From Watersipora subatra (taxonomy: Eukaryota; Bryozoa; Gymnolaemata; Cheilostomatida; Watersiporidae), in assembly GCF_963576615.1 (NCBI RefSeq), contig NC_088715.1, forward strand, positions 52,988,007 to 53,052,006: a stretch of DNA of 64,000 nt, written 5' to 3'. Shown here in pieces: positions 10,145 to 23,600 of this stretch. Under the pieces are notes generated by a model. The model searched no databases, had not been told where the DNA came from, and was given only the letters and a program-made list of their open reading frames with translations. Position 1 is the first letter of the stretch. Each line of letters begins with the position of its first letter. The translations under genes and the position numbers were made by a program.

Positions 10145-13100
10145 TAAAATAGATAATAAAAGAGCAGTGTAAAATTTGATAAAAAACTGTATAACTTAGA
10201 GTTTCGTGCTAAAAAGATGTTAAAATATTTAGCACTCATCAGACACTGATTAGTGTCTGATGAGTGCTAAATATTTTAACATATTTTTAGCATGAAACTC
10301 TAAGTTATACAGTTTTTATCAAATTTTACACTGCTCTTATGTTATCTATTTTACGATCAGCTCAGGAAACTTCGAGCACTTTTATGGACAACGGGATACA
10401 ATTCTGATTATATATATATAATAGTATATATATACTATATATCTATAAATCTCAAAGTTTGTGTGTATGTGTGTATGCACAGGTGAACATACGCGCGTAC
10501 AAGCCCATACGGTTATGTGCAAATTTATGTGCACATGTGGTTATGTGCGCATACAGTAACTTATGCGCACGGTTATGTGCACATTTGGGTTTGTCCGGCT
10601 ATAGCTATTAAAATCTAAGAATTAGCAATGAGCCAAACTAATGGCAAATGGCAGGAAACTATCTTACTTGTCACTCCTTTTATAAGCTGATTTTGAATAT
10701 CTGTGCGACGCCGGGCATTCCGCTAGTATATCTATATATAAATCTCAAAGTTTATGTGTTTGTGTGTTTCTGTATGTGCGTGTGTGCGTGTGTGCGTGTG
10801 TGCGTGTGTGCGTGTGTGCGCGTGTGCGCGTGTGCGCGTGTGCGCGTGTGCGCGTGTGCGCGTGTGTGCGTGTGTGCGTGTGTGTGTGATTTGGTTTGCC
10901 CAGGTATAGCTATTAAAATATTGGACTGAAGAATTCATATTGCAGAAGATTTGATCTTGAAGCCTCTGGTTCTCCAGACGATATGCTAAACCATTGAGCT
11001 ACACAAAATTGATGAATTCGTTGGGTGATATATGTCGCTATGTGGGCAAAATACGCATACCGCTTTCTGTTACGGCGCAACATATTTTTATTCTTGCTCT
11101 CACGGCTCTTATTAGTAAGTTTAGCAATACTAGCTTACTCAAATGAGCCATTGGCAATGTGCCAAGCCGATAGCAAGTAGTAGGCAACTGCATTAACTGT
11201 CACTGATTATGAGCTGATTTCTAATACCTGTGCGACGCCAAGCATTCCGCTAGTCTTTAATAAAAATACAACCGTATTGTATTTGCATCAGAACAAAACA
11301 ACTACTTCTTTATTAATTGACTAGCTAAATGCTTGGCATTGCTCAGGTAATAAAAAAAGTCTTTGCCCAGAAAAGTCATTTTCATTTAACATAATATACA
11401 ACGTTTACCATTCTCACTTTTAAGCTTCATACCCTGAGCAAAATAATTGTTCAGTCAAAACAAAATTGAAGAAAACATAAATTACAAAAAATAAAAAACT
11501 GTAAAATGTTTAAATGTGAAACAATTAGAAAGCAATGACTAAATAATTTGTTTTGTTGCAATGATTACTACAGGAAATGATTTGATACTGCTACAGTTCA
11601 CATGAACTAAAAAAAAAAAAAATCAGGAACATTTTGAATCAATAACAACATTTAGTATTACTACAGAGAAGTGCGCGTATAACAAATGACAATGGCAGCA
11701 AAAGTTATGCATCAAAACTTTGAATATGATGATACTGGCCTTTTCGATACAGGTTTAAACATAAAAATAAGATATCGAAATTAAACACATCAGTGAAGCG
11801 CACAAAAGTACTTCGTCTGACTAAATGGAGCGAGAATGTAGAGACAAATCCTAAAGGCAATTTTCCATGTGAAAAGTTTTTGGTTTTGCAATTTTTAGCA
11901 AATGTCCTTTGGAAAAACCGAAAATTGAAATTTGAAATTGTGTTGTTATAGTCACATATTTCAAACTGTGCCGTTATAATCCCACATTTAAAATTGCGCC
12001 ATTATAGTCACACATTTGAAGTTGAAATGGCAGATTTGAAAATTGAAAATTACAAAAGGTAATGGTTATATTGTGAAAATATTTTTTACAAAAACAAACA
12101 AATGCAAAAGGTTATCTATAAAAAAAAAGCAGATTTTGTTTGTATTTAATGATTGTGAAATGCAAGATAAGCGCCAAGAAATCCCTATAAATTAATGTGC
12201 TGCAATCAGTATCAAGAAAAATTAAGTGTAGCTAAAAAAGTCTTCTAAGCAGGTGAAATAAATTAGGAGAGCAAATAATTGCAGATGTGAAGTAGATAAC
12301 AGAATGTGAACTACAAAACAGATAGTTTGGTTATGATACAATTAATACAAACTAAAAAATCTAATCAAAATCTTTGTTTTAGTGTAATCAGTACAAAAGC
12401 TGCCAAATTTTTATTTCGCGAGAAATTTTTATTAACTTTGAACAGCAGAAAACAGATTCACCCTAGTATAGGGAAAAAAAACATCGTGCTGCATAGAAAT
12501 ATTCGTGTGGCAAAAATATTTTATATCTGGAACATCATAACGCGTGGGCGCAATGTATCAATTAGCATGTCGTTTATTGTGCAAAATCGGGGAATGGTAT
12601 ACAGTATATAATATGAGCTATAAAACTGTAAGAGTTCTTTTAGACTTAATGTTAGATGATTGCTTTACAAACATGCAGTTGCAATCTACATGAGTTGAAA
12701 TTCAGCAAATTACGAGCTCATCATTGCCAGATAATAAGAGCTATAGCTGGACACACAGAATCACAGACACACAAACACTGAGATTTATATATATACATTA
12801 AGTTTTACATTGTTTTCCGGTTGTATTCTTACTAACTAGCAACAGCTTTATGGCTATGCAGGCTTTTTTATAGTCAGATTGTGAGCAGTAAAAGCTATGA
12901 CCATTAATAATATAGTCCTATAAATCCTATTATATAATATATAATACCAGTAAAATATATAATATGGCAATTAAATCAACATAGTGGCCTTAGGGTTTCA
13001 CTCTCAACTTTCATCTCCAAGGGCTCAATAAAAAAGGCACATTTTAGAGGTGTTTTTTGGTGGCCGGACACTCTAGAGTGTTTTCATATGAAAAGGGTAT

Positions 13101-14470
13101 GTTTTTTTTAGCTTGGTGCATAGATAAGGGCCAAACCTGCCTCATTGAGTTTCACACAGTGGAAAGGGGTATTCATGAGCCAAAAAATAGGGCAATTGGT
13201 CTGTGGCGATGAAGTGATAAGATAGTTTTTGATTGATGTGTAAGTCAATAAAAAGGGTGAATTTTATAACTTCTAAGACTAGTCCTTGGAGATGACTAGA
13301 CAAGAGTGAAACCCCTGGGCATAGTGTAAGACTAAAACATGACACTGACAGTGCTTAAAGTAAACTAACCATTATAGTATAGATAGCAGAATTCATAGTC
13401 TGAGTCCACTCGTATCTTGAATAATCTGTGATGATTCCAGTGATGATAGGCCCTATTGTGCTGCCTAAACAAAGGCCACTGTTCATGAGTCCAGTCAGCA
13501 AGCCGTAAGTGTAGAGACTGTGTTCAGGGTAACCATTCATCCTAACCAAACATCATAAAACATGCGGACTCCAGTTTTTACTAGTACAGTATATGTATTG
13601 TTAACAATGATCAAGTCATATAAATTGTCCGATCTTTTTTGCTTTGCATCCAATATGACATGCAAGTGTATGAAATAAATTGTAAACATTTAAAATTACC
13701 TTATCAATCTCTACAGTTCCTTAATTAAAATTTGATGTATTCATTAAGTCATTATAGCAGGAAAAAAAATTTCTCGTAATAGGTTTTTAGTTTGCTTGTG
13801 ACAAAAAATCACACAAAAACGTAAAAAACATAAAAATAAGATGGTACTACTGGGTTTTTACTAGCTTTAACCTTTTAATATACATGTAATTGCAAAACCT
13901 ATTAAGGTAGCTAAAACATTATAGACTTCACAAAATTAAAAAGACTCGTTTCAAATCATTTGGAGGTACAATTTTAGCCTACGAAGTTCCAAACCTTAAT
14001 ATGATGCTACAGGCAACATTGTAAATAAATTATATCAAAATGAATGCAACCATGATCTAATTTAATTGACTTACCTTGCCACTTGTTGTGCCACAGAAAA
14101 GCAAAGAATATGGAAGAAGCCAACAAAAAATGCAAGGATTGAAAGAACTGTGATGGAAGGTATATAGTACCTAAAACACAAACAAAGAGATGAGATCTTT
14201 TAAAATTGTAAATCCTAGATGTAGTTTTGTTTTAAAAAAATTATTTAGTGGGTTAAAAAGCTTTTGCTCAATCTTACATAAAGATGTACCTTCAAAGGTA
14301 CTGCAAAGGGCAGTTCATAATTTGATTTAACCAATGAGCAATTTCTGGCATAAACCTTGCAATTACGACTTTTGTATGATCATAGTTGTACGAGTTCATG
14401 CTACAATAATGTCTGAAATCTTATAGCAGCGATAGAGATTTTTGAAAAGTGTATATATATATACAGTGTA

Positions 14471-14513
<43 letters not shown>

Positions 14514-17500
14514 ATATATATATAGTGTATAGATGCTGGAAAGCCAATTAACCTTTTGTGGTTGCTTTCTCTACGTGTACATTTAAGATGGAAGTACATA
14601 TTGTCTTACCATATAGAACAGTCAACAAAACCGTAATTATTTTTATCTAATATGTAATCACAAGTATCAAGTAATTACTATTCTTAATTAAGATATGACG
14701 ATTAAGATATAGTTTGTAAAGTCAGTTGTGATAATGAAGCAGTGAATTATTCTAGCGATGCGTGTAAACTAAACAAGATTGGTCAATGGCAGAGAAACCC
14801 CAACTACAACCTTGTCATTATAGTGATTTATTCGGTCATACAGCGAGCTGTTCATTCAGTAACCAAAAATATGACGCTTGCGAACTTTAGCAACATGACA
14901 AGGCTAGCTCTACAGGCAACGCTATTAAAACAATTATGCTGATGGTAGTGGTCAAAAAGGCTTTAGCTCCATGCCTTGAATAGACAAAACAAGCATAATT
15001 TTAGCAAAGGTTTCTGAGAGTATTAAAATAAAACTGAATGAATCCCAAGTGAGGAAGGTGATGTATAAAATAGCTTTAAGCACAACATGGCACAGCTGGA
15101 AGCTAACCAAAAGACAGTGTTACCCGTGTTTGAAAAAGTTTGAAAGGCAAAAAATAATTCAGGAAGCTAAATTGTAGTTAATAAATAAGTCTAGGCATAT
15201 GCAAAAATCCAGGTCTATGGTAGCAACTCTTTTGTAGTCAAGTATAACCTAGAAAGCATATTTTTGCAAAATTCTTATTGTGCTTCCATCTCTTCGTGAG
15301 GGTAAGATAAAAATGGAAGATCTAGAATTTTCTCCTAGAGACCCATCATTGACTTAATCCTTAAGACCTAGGTTACACAGTAGCAATATTAGGAGTGGTG
15401 ATAGTAGTACTAATGATAGTAGTTATAGTGGCGCTAGCAGACCAAATGTTCTCTGATCAGCCAATCACAGCTGAGTCTAGACTTAGATAAGTTGCAATTT
15501 AGAATGCCTGCCTGCAGAGACACGGTAAGCAGTAATTGATAGTGGGAAAACCAGAGGGTAATCTAGATAAGGAAAATGCTTTTAAATATGGTGAACACTT
15601 GTGTTCCTCACTGTGAAGTAATCAAATATAGTAACTTTTGCAGTTTGAACATTTAGATTTTGCTAAAAAATAAGATGCATGTTGTATAATTGTTAAAGTA
15701 AGTGTCTTGGCTAAATCAATGTGAAAGACTATACCAGTTGCTTACATTTACAAACAATATAGTAGCGATAGTGTAGTATAAAACAGTAAGTCAGTGAATG
15801 CATGGTTGTAGAATAATGTTATAATGGGGCAAAGGAAAATGGGATAATGGTTAAAGGGAAAATCGGAAAAGCGAAAAACAGGCTATTTGGTAATGAATAA
15901 CAAAATTCAGTTTTGGAAAAACAACACATGAGTTGCAAACTCCAAGTTGTAATAGAATTCAACTATTGTTTTAGTAAAACATAGTTGGACAATAGATGAC
16001 ATTAATGCCAATGATTAGGCAATGTGTAAATTCAAAGCAAATGTTCCTGTTAGCTTCCATTCTAATACACTTTCTCCATCTAGTTTCTAAGCTACATACA
16101 TAATGTGACTACACAACACGACAGGCAATAATAGTGCAGGGTAAAGCAGGGTCCAAAAACGCTCAAAAAGGCTGTGACATATTAATATGTCTGACATTAA
16201 CTTTTCAGAGCAGGGTTCTAGAAATACACTAATCGGGTTGTGCACACATTATAGGAAGTACGCTAGCAAAAAGTTTGTCACATAGCTATTTTTAAAGTAA
16301 TTTATTTAAAAACTATCAACACATGCTCTACCTTCATAAAAAAAGATTTAGAACGAATAATGTTTCAAATAGTTTAGCTCAAAAATGAGCGATTTCAGTA
16401 TAATTGTATAAATTCGCGGCGGTTTCCGTTCAGCAGGAAATATGTTGCGTTAGTCAAACTCTGATCACATGACAAAATATTTGATCAAACTATGTCATTA
16501 GGTATGGACACGGCAAAATTACAGCCAATATCTTCAGATGCTTGACATAGCAGTAAAAAGCAAGTATTTCAAAATAACAACTAAAGTTTAATATAACGCA
16601 GTTTGCACTATGTTTAACTGTACAATCTTTATATTGATAGTTGAAAGAGTTTAATATTAGAAAAAAGATTTCGAACTATATGTAGAATTGCCATTTTTGT
16701 TTGAACATTGTTTTTAACACCTACCCTTTGCCACCAAATAGGTAACTCATAGGCGGTGATGGAAGCCCCAATAAGACTAGCGGAATGAACAGTATCCATA
16801 GAGCCAACAACATGTATGCTGCATATTTCTACAATAGATGATAGCGGTTACTACTCTATTTTGAAAGTCATGGCTTACTTTGTTTAGATAAGTCATAGAA
16901 CACAGTATTCATGCTGAGGGTTAATAAATTATCGCTTAACTCTTTGCTACATAATAAATCAGTTTTAAATGGAAAAACAATTACTTTAAGTTAGTATACA
17001 CGTGTATGTAAAAGTACAATTTATATATAAACGTATTCATATATAAATGTATGCATATACAAATGTATACATATTTATAGATGTATATATACTAGAAATT
17101 CCACTGTCATACAGCCCACGACCAAAGTAATAATGGGAAAAAGAAAGGGTACTGTTGGTTGTTAAAAAAGTAGTTCTCAGCAGGAATTGACAGAGTATAG
17201 TGTATATGAGACTTGTTTGAGATGATATAAAATAAATTTGATGGAGCACGACCCTAAAAAGGCGCATCTAACAATTTATTTTGGAGGTAAAGTTGGGTTG
17301 AAACCAAATATACGAGTAATTGGTAAATTGTTGATATTGCAATATCTGTTATAAGTAAACAGTATCTGTTAAAGGTCGCGCAGTCTAGTCTCTCTTTTGC
17401 GTTGTAAGATTTGGTCATTGATAGCTAATTGAGTGATGCATTCCCTAGCAAAGTTGTTAAAAAGTAAGTCATTGATTTACGATTTGATTTACTCAAACTT

Positions 17501-20500
17501 ATGTTTTACAATAATAAAATAAATATTAATTCAAGCTGTAGACCTAACCTACTATAGGTGATTTAACTAACAGCAGCAATAATGAAATATGTTTATTATA
17601 TCTCTTATTATATTGAAATGCAATATTAAAAGTAAAATGGCAAGCTGCCGTGTAATATACAATTTGAAAGTTGGTTGTTGGTTAAAATAAATATTAATTC
17701 AAGCTGCAGACCTAAACTACTGTACGTAATTTAACTAACAACAGCAATAATGAAATATGTTTATTATATCTCTGAAATGCAATATTAAAAGTAAAATATA
17801 TTGTAGTATACAGTTTGAAAGTTGGTTGTGTTGAATGCAGAACGGTTTTGACAACGATATGTAACAGAAATAAATATTAATGAAATAAATATTTAACTCT
17901 CTCAAACTTATGTTTTACAATAATAAAATAAATATTAATTCAAGCTGTAGACTTAACCTACTGTACGTAATTTAACTAACAACAACAATAAAGAAATATG
18001 TTTATTATATCTCTGAAATGCAATATTAAAAGTAAAACGGCAAGCTGCAGTGTAATATACAGTTTGAAAGTTGGTTGTGCTGTGAATGTAGAATGGTTTT
18101 GACAGCGATATGTAACAGAAAGCAAGCGTTGGCATTCACGCGTCTGGAAGTTTTATGCAAACTGGAGTGAAATAAAGAAATATTCTTGTCATAAAGGGGC
18201 ATTGTAGTAACGCCCTACCTTGTAGATAAGATGTAAAGAAATCTGGCTGATGTTCTAGATAATTTGAAAAACCTTCGGTAATTGGACAAAAACGTAGGCT
18301 GATAAACTGTGTACCACATTTTCGTACCTGTAAATCGGTCTACGCCTCAAACAGTCTACGTTAATTACACAAACCTTCTGGGCAATTAAACAATGCCATA
18401 GACTGGTGAAATGAGCACGTTTTTCTCATGAAATGAGCACTGCTAAATAGTTCTACTATCTGTCGCACGGCTTTATTGGCGTATCGTAGGTCGGTCATAA
18501 CTATTAATAAACCAAGCTTTTCAAGCGTTTTGTGGTGATTTTTGGCCAAATTAATTTGTCTATTTATGTATAATCCGATCAGATGAGTTAGTTTCAGGGT
18601 TTTGCGGTAACCTTTCAAAGACTTGGTAACATATTTAAAAAGGTTTGTATGTGTTTTGTATCGTTATTATATTTAAACGACTCTACACAACAATGGTTAA
18701 ATTTGTTGATGAGATTTTAATACAAGGATTTGCGACGGCTGTGAATGAATAATTTTCAAGAGTTGTGTGCACATGTGCATTTATCATAAATCTCCCAACC
18801 AATTGCTTCGCTCTTGTTTGGTCGTGGAATAAAACAGACACTTACTAAAAACTGACATTATAAAAACTTACAAATATAAATGCCTAAATTTATAAAAAAA
18901 TACATATATAACTACAAAAATACATGATTTTATGTACATAAATAAATATAATGTGCAGTGGAACCTTAGTTCTCGAACACTTTGGTTCTTGATTAATTCG
19001 GTTTCCAACCAAAAAAATTAAGATTTGTACGTCTCGAATCTCGAACATAAATTCGGTTCTCGACCAAACCGGAGCATACGCATTAGCATTAAACGTTCAA
19101 AACAGCTCCGAAAACATCATGAAAATAATCTTTAACATAGGGAGAAGCAAGTTACTCTTCATAAATTCTTTACCAGCAAGGAAGGAACCAGCTGTGGGGA
19201 CTTCACTCTATCGAAGAGATTTGCTAGGAAGACAACTCCTCTAGTCGATTTATCCTAAATTGTTTTGGAGAAAGATTCTCCTCCAAATATGTGAAGTAAA
19301 CGTGCCATTGCCGTTTATATTTTCTTTTGCACCCGATTTTTGATGTAACTGATCTGTTGCAATCATTTGCTGTTTCATTATCAATTTCTGCAATTTTGGT
19401 TATTGTATTTTAACCTAGAAAATTTTCGATGTTTCGAGAGCAAAGCATACAAAATGTTTACTTTTTGTTTTCTGTTTGTCATCATAGATAGAAAATCTTT
19501 TGTTAAAAATAAACACGATCTATATCTACCCGTATTTTATTTATAGTAAGTAGCATACAATACATTTTTTGAGTGTAAAATGTTTAAATATACTTTACTT
19601 GATTAAAATTTACATACATTAATTCTAATGGGAATAATTGTTTCGGATCTCAAACAACTCGGGTTTTGAAAAACCTTCTGGAACGAATTATGTTCGAGAA
19701 CCGCGGTTCCACTGAATATATAATAACTAAAATGTTGGAGTAGGTTAAAGTTACTTATCTTTTTCCAAGTAATTTTTTGCTGGAGCTACTGAGACTCCAG
19801 AGAGAAACATCAACCTGGAAAAATATGAGTAACTATAACCTATTCCAACACAACTCTAGTTATTTATAGCATAGCAGTCAGCTTGACCACTCATCCACTA
19901 AATGTATGCATATAATGAATCAAAGTATATTCGTATATATGTATATATGTGCATACATGTATACATGCATCCGTGTATACAAGTATACGGCAGGCGGGTA
20001 TGCAGGTACATGGTACGCGGTTCGCAGATTTGCGAGTACACGGGTATAGTTAACACTGTCCGTCATCTATTGTCTGCCCATCATCCGTTGTCTGTCGTCC
20101 GTCGTCCGTCATCTATTCGCCGTCCGCGATTGTCCATTGTTGTACGCCGTCCTCCATCGATTTCCATTGTCCGCCGTCATCTATTGCCAGTCGTCAGCCA
20201 TCGTTGTCTATAGCTCATCCATCAGTCGTCTGTCCATCGTCTGTCGACTGTCATCTGTCATCCTCTATTGTCGCTTGTTCTCATTTGATGTATGTCTTAA
20301 TAGAGCAATTGAAATTTAGCAATGAAAAATCTGGATTGCAATAAATTCGATCTCGCGACTTTCCATTTGCAAGGCAGCATGCTTAATCATTAATCTGCGC
20401 AAAAAGCAAAAGATTAATTGGGAAATATGAGTCATTATTTGGGTTAAAATACGCGTAACGACTTCGCATTACGTACAATGTCACTAAAGCTTGCTCTCAC

Positions 20501-20638
20501 AGTTCTTATTAGTATGTTCAGCAATATGGATACTGGCTTACTCAAATTAGCCAATGACAACTGCTGTACATTACCTGCCAATGTTAGAACATTTTTTAAT
20601 GTCCATGCTACACAGGACATTTAGCTGGTGTACATATT

Positions 20639-20670
<32 letters not shown>

Positions 20671-23600
20671 TGCACCGCTGCTCTTCTGCGTATGCCTTAA
20701 CCCTCTAAGCAATATGCTGGAGGAGACTCAATATAGGTACCAGTTTAAGAGTGGCACCAAGATAAACCAACTCTTCTACATGAATGACATCAAGCTGTAC
20801 GCTAACAAAGAAAGGGACATTGATTTGCTAATACACCTCACTCAGGTATACAGCAAGGACATCGGAATGACCTTCGGTATTGAGAAATGTGGAAGGCTAA
20901 TTCTTAAGAAAGGCCATTCTATGCTCACAGATGGCCTAAGAATGCCAAATGGTACCATCAAAGATATAGAAGAAGGGTACAAGTACTTGGGGATTATGCA
21001 AAGCAACATCAACCACGAAGCCGAGGTACGTCACAAAGCCATTACTGAATACAAGAAACGCCTTCGGCAGGTCTTACGGAGCCAGCTCAATGCCAAGAAC
21101 CAAGTCATGGCAATAAATACCTACGCACTGCCAGTAATAAGATATCCAGCAGGCATAATAAAGTGGACTGAGGAAGCCATCAAAGAAACAAATATAGCAA
21201 CTCGTAAACTGCTGACCATGCATGGAGCGCTCCACCCAAAATCTGATACTACTAGATTGTATCTTGATAGAAAAGATGGCGGTAGGGGACTCAAAAGTGT
21301 ACAGCAGACAGTGAAAGAGGAGGAGCAAAGCATCAAAGCATATGCAGCTTCCATGGCTATCTCAGATAAGTTGCTAGCTGAATTTCAATCGGCTGCTCTT
21401 ACAACGGACCTATGCCCTGATGATGAAGAAATTGACTGGCACACGAAACCTCTTCATGGTGCTTACCACCAACAAATATCTAAGGTTGGCGATCTTCACC
21501 AGACATATATGTGGCTGAACAAAGGAAACTTAACGGCCAATACAGAGTCGCTAATCATGGCAGCCCAAGAGCAAGTGCTCCCAACAAGGCAACTCCAAAC
21601 GAAAATCTATCACACTAGAGACGATCCTAGATGCAGACTGTGCAAAGATGCACCTGAGACCATCCAACACATCATCAGTGGATGCAAGCAGCTAGCAGAG
21701 AACACATACACTGAGCAACATAATCATGTCACAGGTGTTGTGTATAGAAGTCTATGTGATGAGTATGGCCTTAATAAACCACAAGACTGGTGGGAAGCTC
21801 CTGGTAAGGTCAATGAAAATGACCGGGCTAAGATCCTCTGGGACTTCTATATCCAAACTGACAAGCATGTCCTAGCAAACCAACCAGATATAGTGGTGGT
21901 AGACAAGGAGAACAAGAGGGCTACTATAATAGATATAGCAGTAACCAATGACTACAATATAGCCAGCAAAGAAAAAGAAAAGGTAGAGAAATATCTCCCT
22001 CTTGGAGAAGATATTGAAAAATGCTGGAATGTAAGAACAGCTGTAATCCCAGTAGTCATTGGGGCACTGGGCGCAATAACACCGGCGCATAAAATGTGGC
22101 TTGCCCAAATACCAACAGCAATCAACTCAGGTGAGTTGCAGAAAAGTGCGCTATTGGGAACAGCTAAGATCTTGAGGCGAGTGCTCAAACTCCCAGGTCT
22201 CTGGTAGGAGACCCGAGTTAGAACAGAATTTACCACCCATACGGGGTATCCAGGGTGAGGAAACAATTTTTTTTATATGTGGTATATAGATATATATGTG
22301 GTATATAGATATATATGTGGTATATAGATATATATGTGGTATTTAGATATATATGTGGTATATAGATATATATGTGGTATATAGATATATATGTGGTATA
22401 TAGATATGTATGTATATATACTTATACATACTTATCTATATATCTCTAGTATATACTCTTTTTAATCATATAAAACTATATACAAAAAATATATAATTTC
22501 ATATATAATATATGCTCACCTTAACAAGTATTTTAGTAATGACAGCATTACCGAGAGCTGCAGCGGCTGACCATATTGTAAACAGTACTCCTATCATTGT
22601 TGTGTTTGTGCCAAACTACAAAGAAACATTTAACTAAATTGTTGGCAAATATTTTTAAAAAGCCTATTTATTTACAACAAATTTTCTGTACAGAATTTAC
22701 CGTCTCTAGTTGGCGGGATGAGTGCAAGTAAAGTATTGTCACATATCAAAAGACAGCAGCAGTAGTGGTGGATGTTTGAAAATTTTTGGTAATCTAATTC
22801 ATTACATTTCATTTTTTACTAGTCACCAAAACCAACTTCACTTTATTTTTAGAATAAAAAACATAATAAAAAACTTGATGCAAAGCAGCTAAAAGTAAGC
22901 ATGAACACATATAACACAGTTAAAATTGTAAAAGAATTGATGAATATGCTCTAAAAGTTAAAGGAATATAGTTTCTTGGAAGCTGGCAGAGCAATCTTTT
23001 AGCAATTTTGAGTCATTCCAATAAAAAATTGGTTGTTCCGAGATAGTTGTGAGAACCTGTGTTGTAAAATAATGTTTTAAAAATGTTATGTTTCTGCACA
23101 GAAGCAATTAAATAGAGTATTAAATTAGAGAAATGGTTTATTGCACACTCCAGAGACAACTGATTTGATAACAGAAAACCCAAGTATTTATATGTTTGGT
23201 CATAGAAAAGCTTTGTAAAAAGCTACAAGCATTATTAATAGCTATAATGAGACAGTACTATATAATATTAGCTTGTATAAAGCTTTAGCTAATAAGCATA
23301 ATGTTTGTTTGCAAAGTACCAATAATACTTGGCACTTGCATGACACCTCCTCACTAAGCTAAAGGTTCTTTCTGGTTCTCTTAGACCTTCGGGGTTTGTC
23401 TCTGCTATACTCATCTCCATCAGGTAGACGAGGGTTGCGTGGTCTTCTTCTAGACGGAGGTTGCTCTGTTACAGTTGTAGGGGCTGGTAGTTGCAGTTTT
23501 GTCTCCTCTGTTATATCAGGTTTATCTCCAGGGTCTTGATCTTCTTCTGTTGCGTATCTTGGTCTGAGTTGTTCAACATGTCTTCTCCAAGTAGGTCCCT

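Noticed and set aside
9782..10239. Frames of alternating Ile and Tyr
   Set aside because: Translations of (TA)n; the same holds for 14396-14599, 30483-30749 and 54974-55369.
10147..10352. Complete, active hammerhead ribozyme
   Set aside because: Only the CTGATGA/stem II/GAAA core is present; no stem I plus stem III with a NUH site could be built in any of the arrangements I tried, so only the core motif is reported.
10648..10938. Cys/Val and His/Thr repeat frames on both strands
   Set aside because: GT/GC simple repeat inside the tail of a composite element.
19751..19812. Exon-like stretch on minus between transporter B exons 7 and 8
   Set aside because: Has an acceptor (TTTCCAG) and is 60 bp, but its frame ends in TAA before the GT; exons 7 and 8 already join in phase and align with the family without extra residues.
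21074..22266. Minus-strand frames opposite the R2-type ORF
   Set aside because: Shadow frames of the coding strand.
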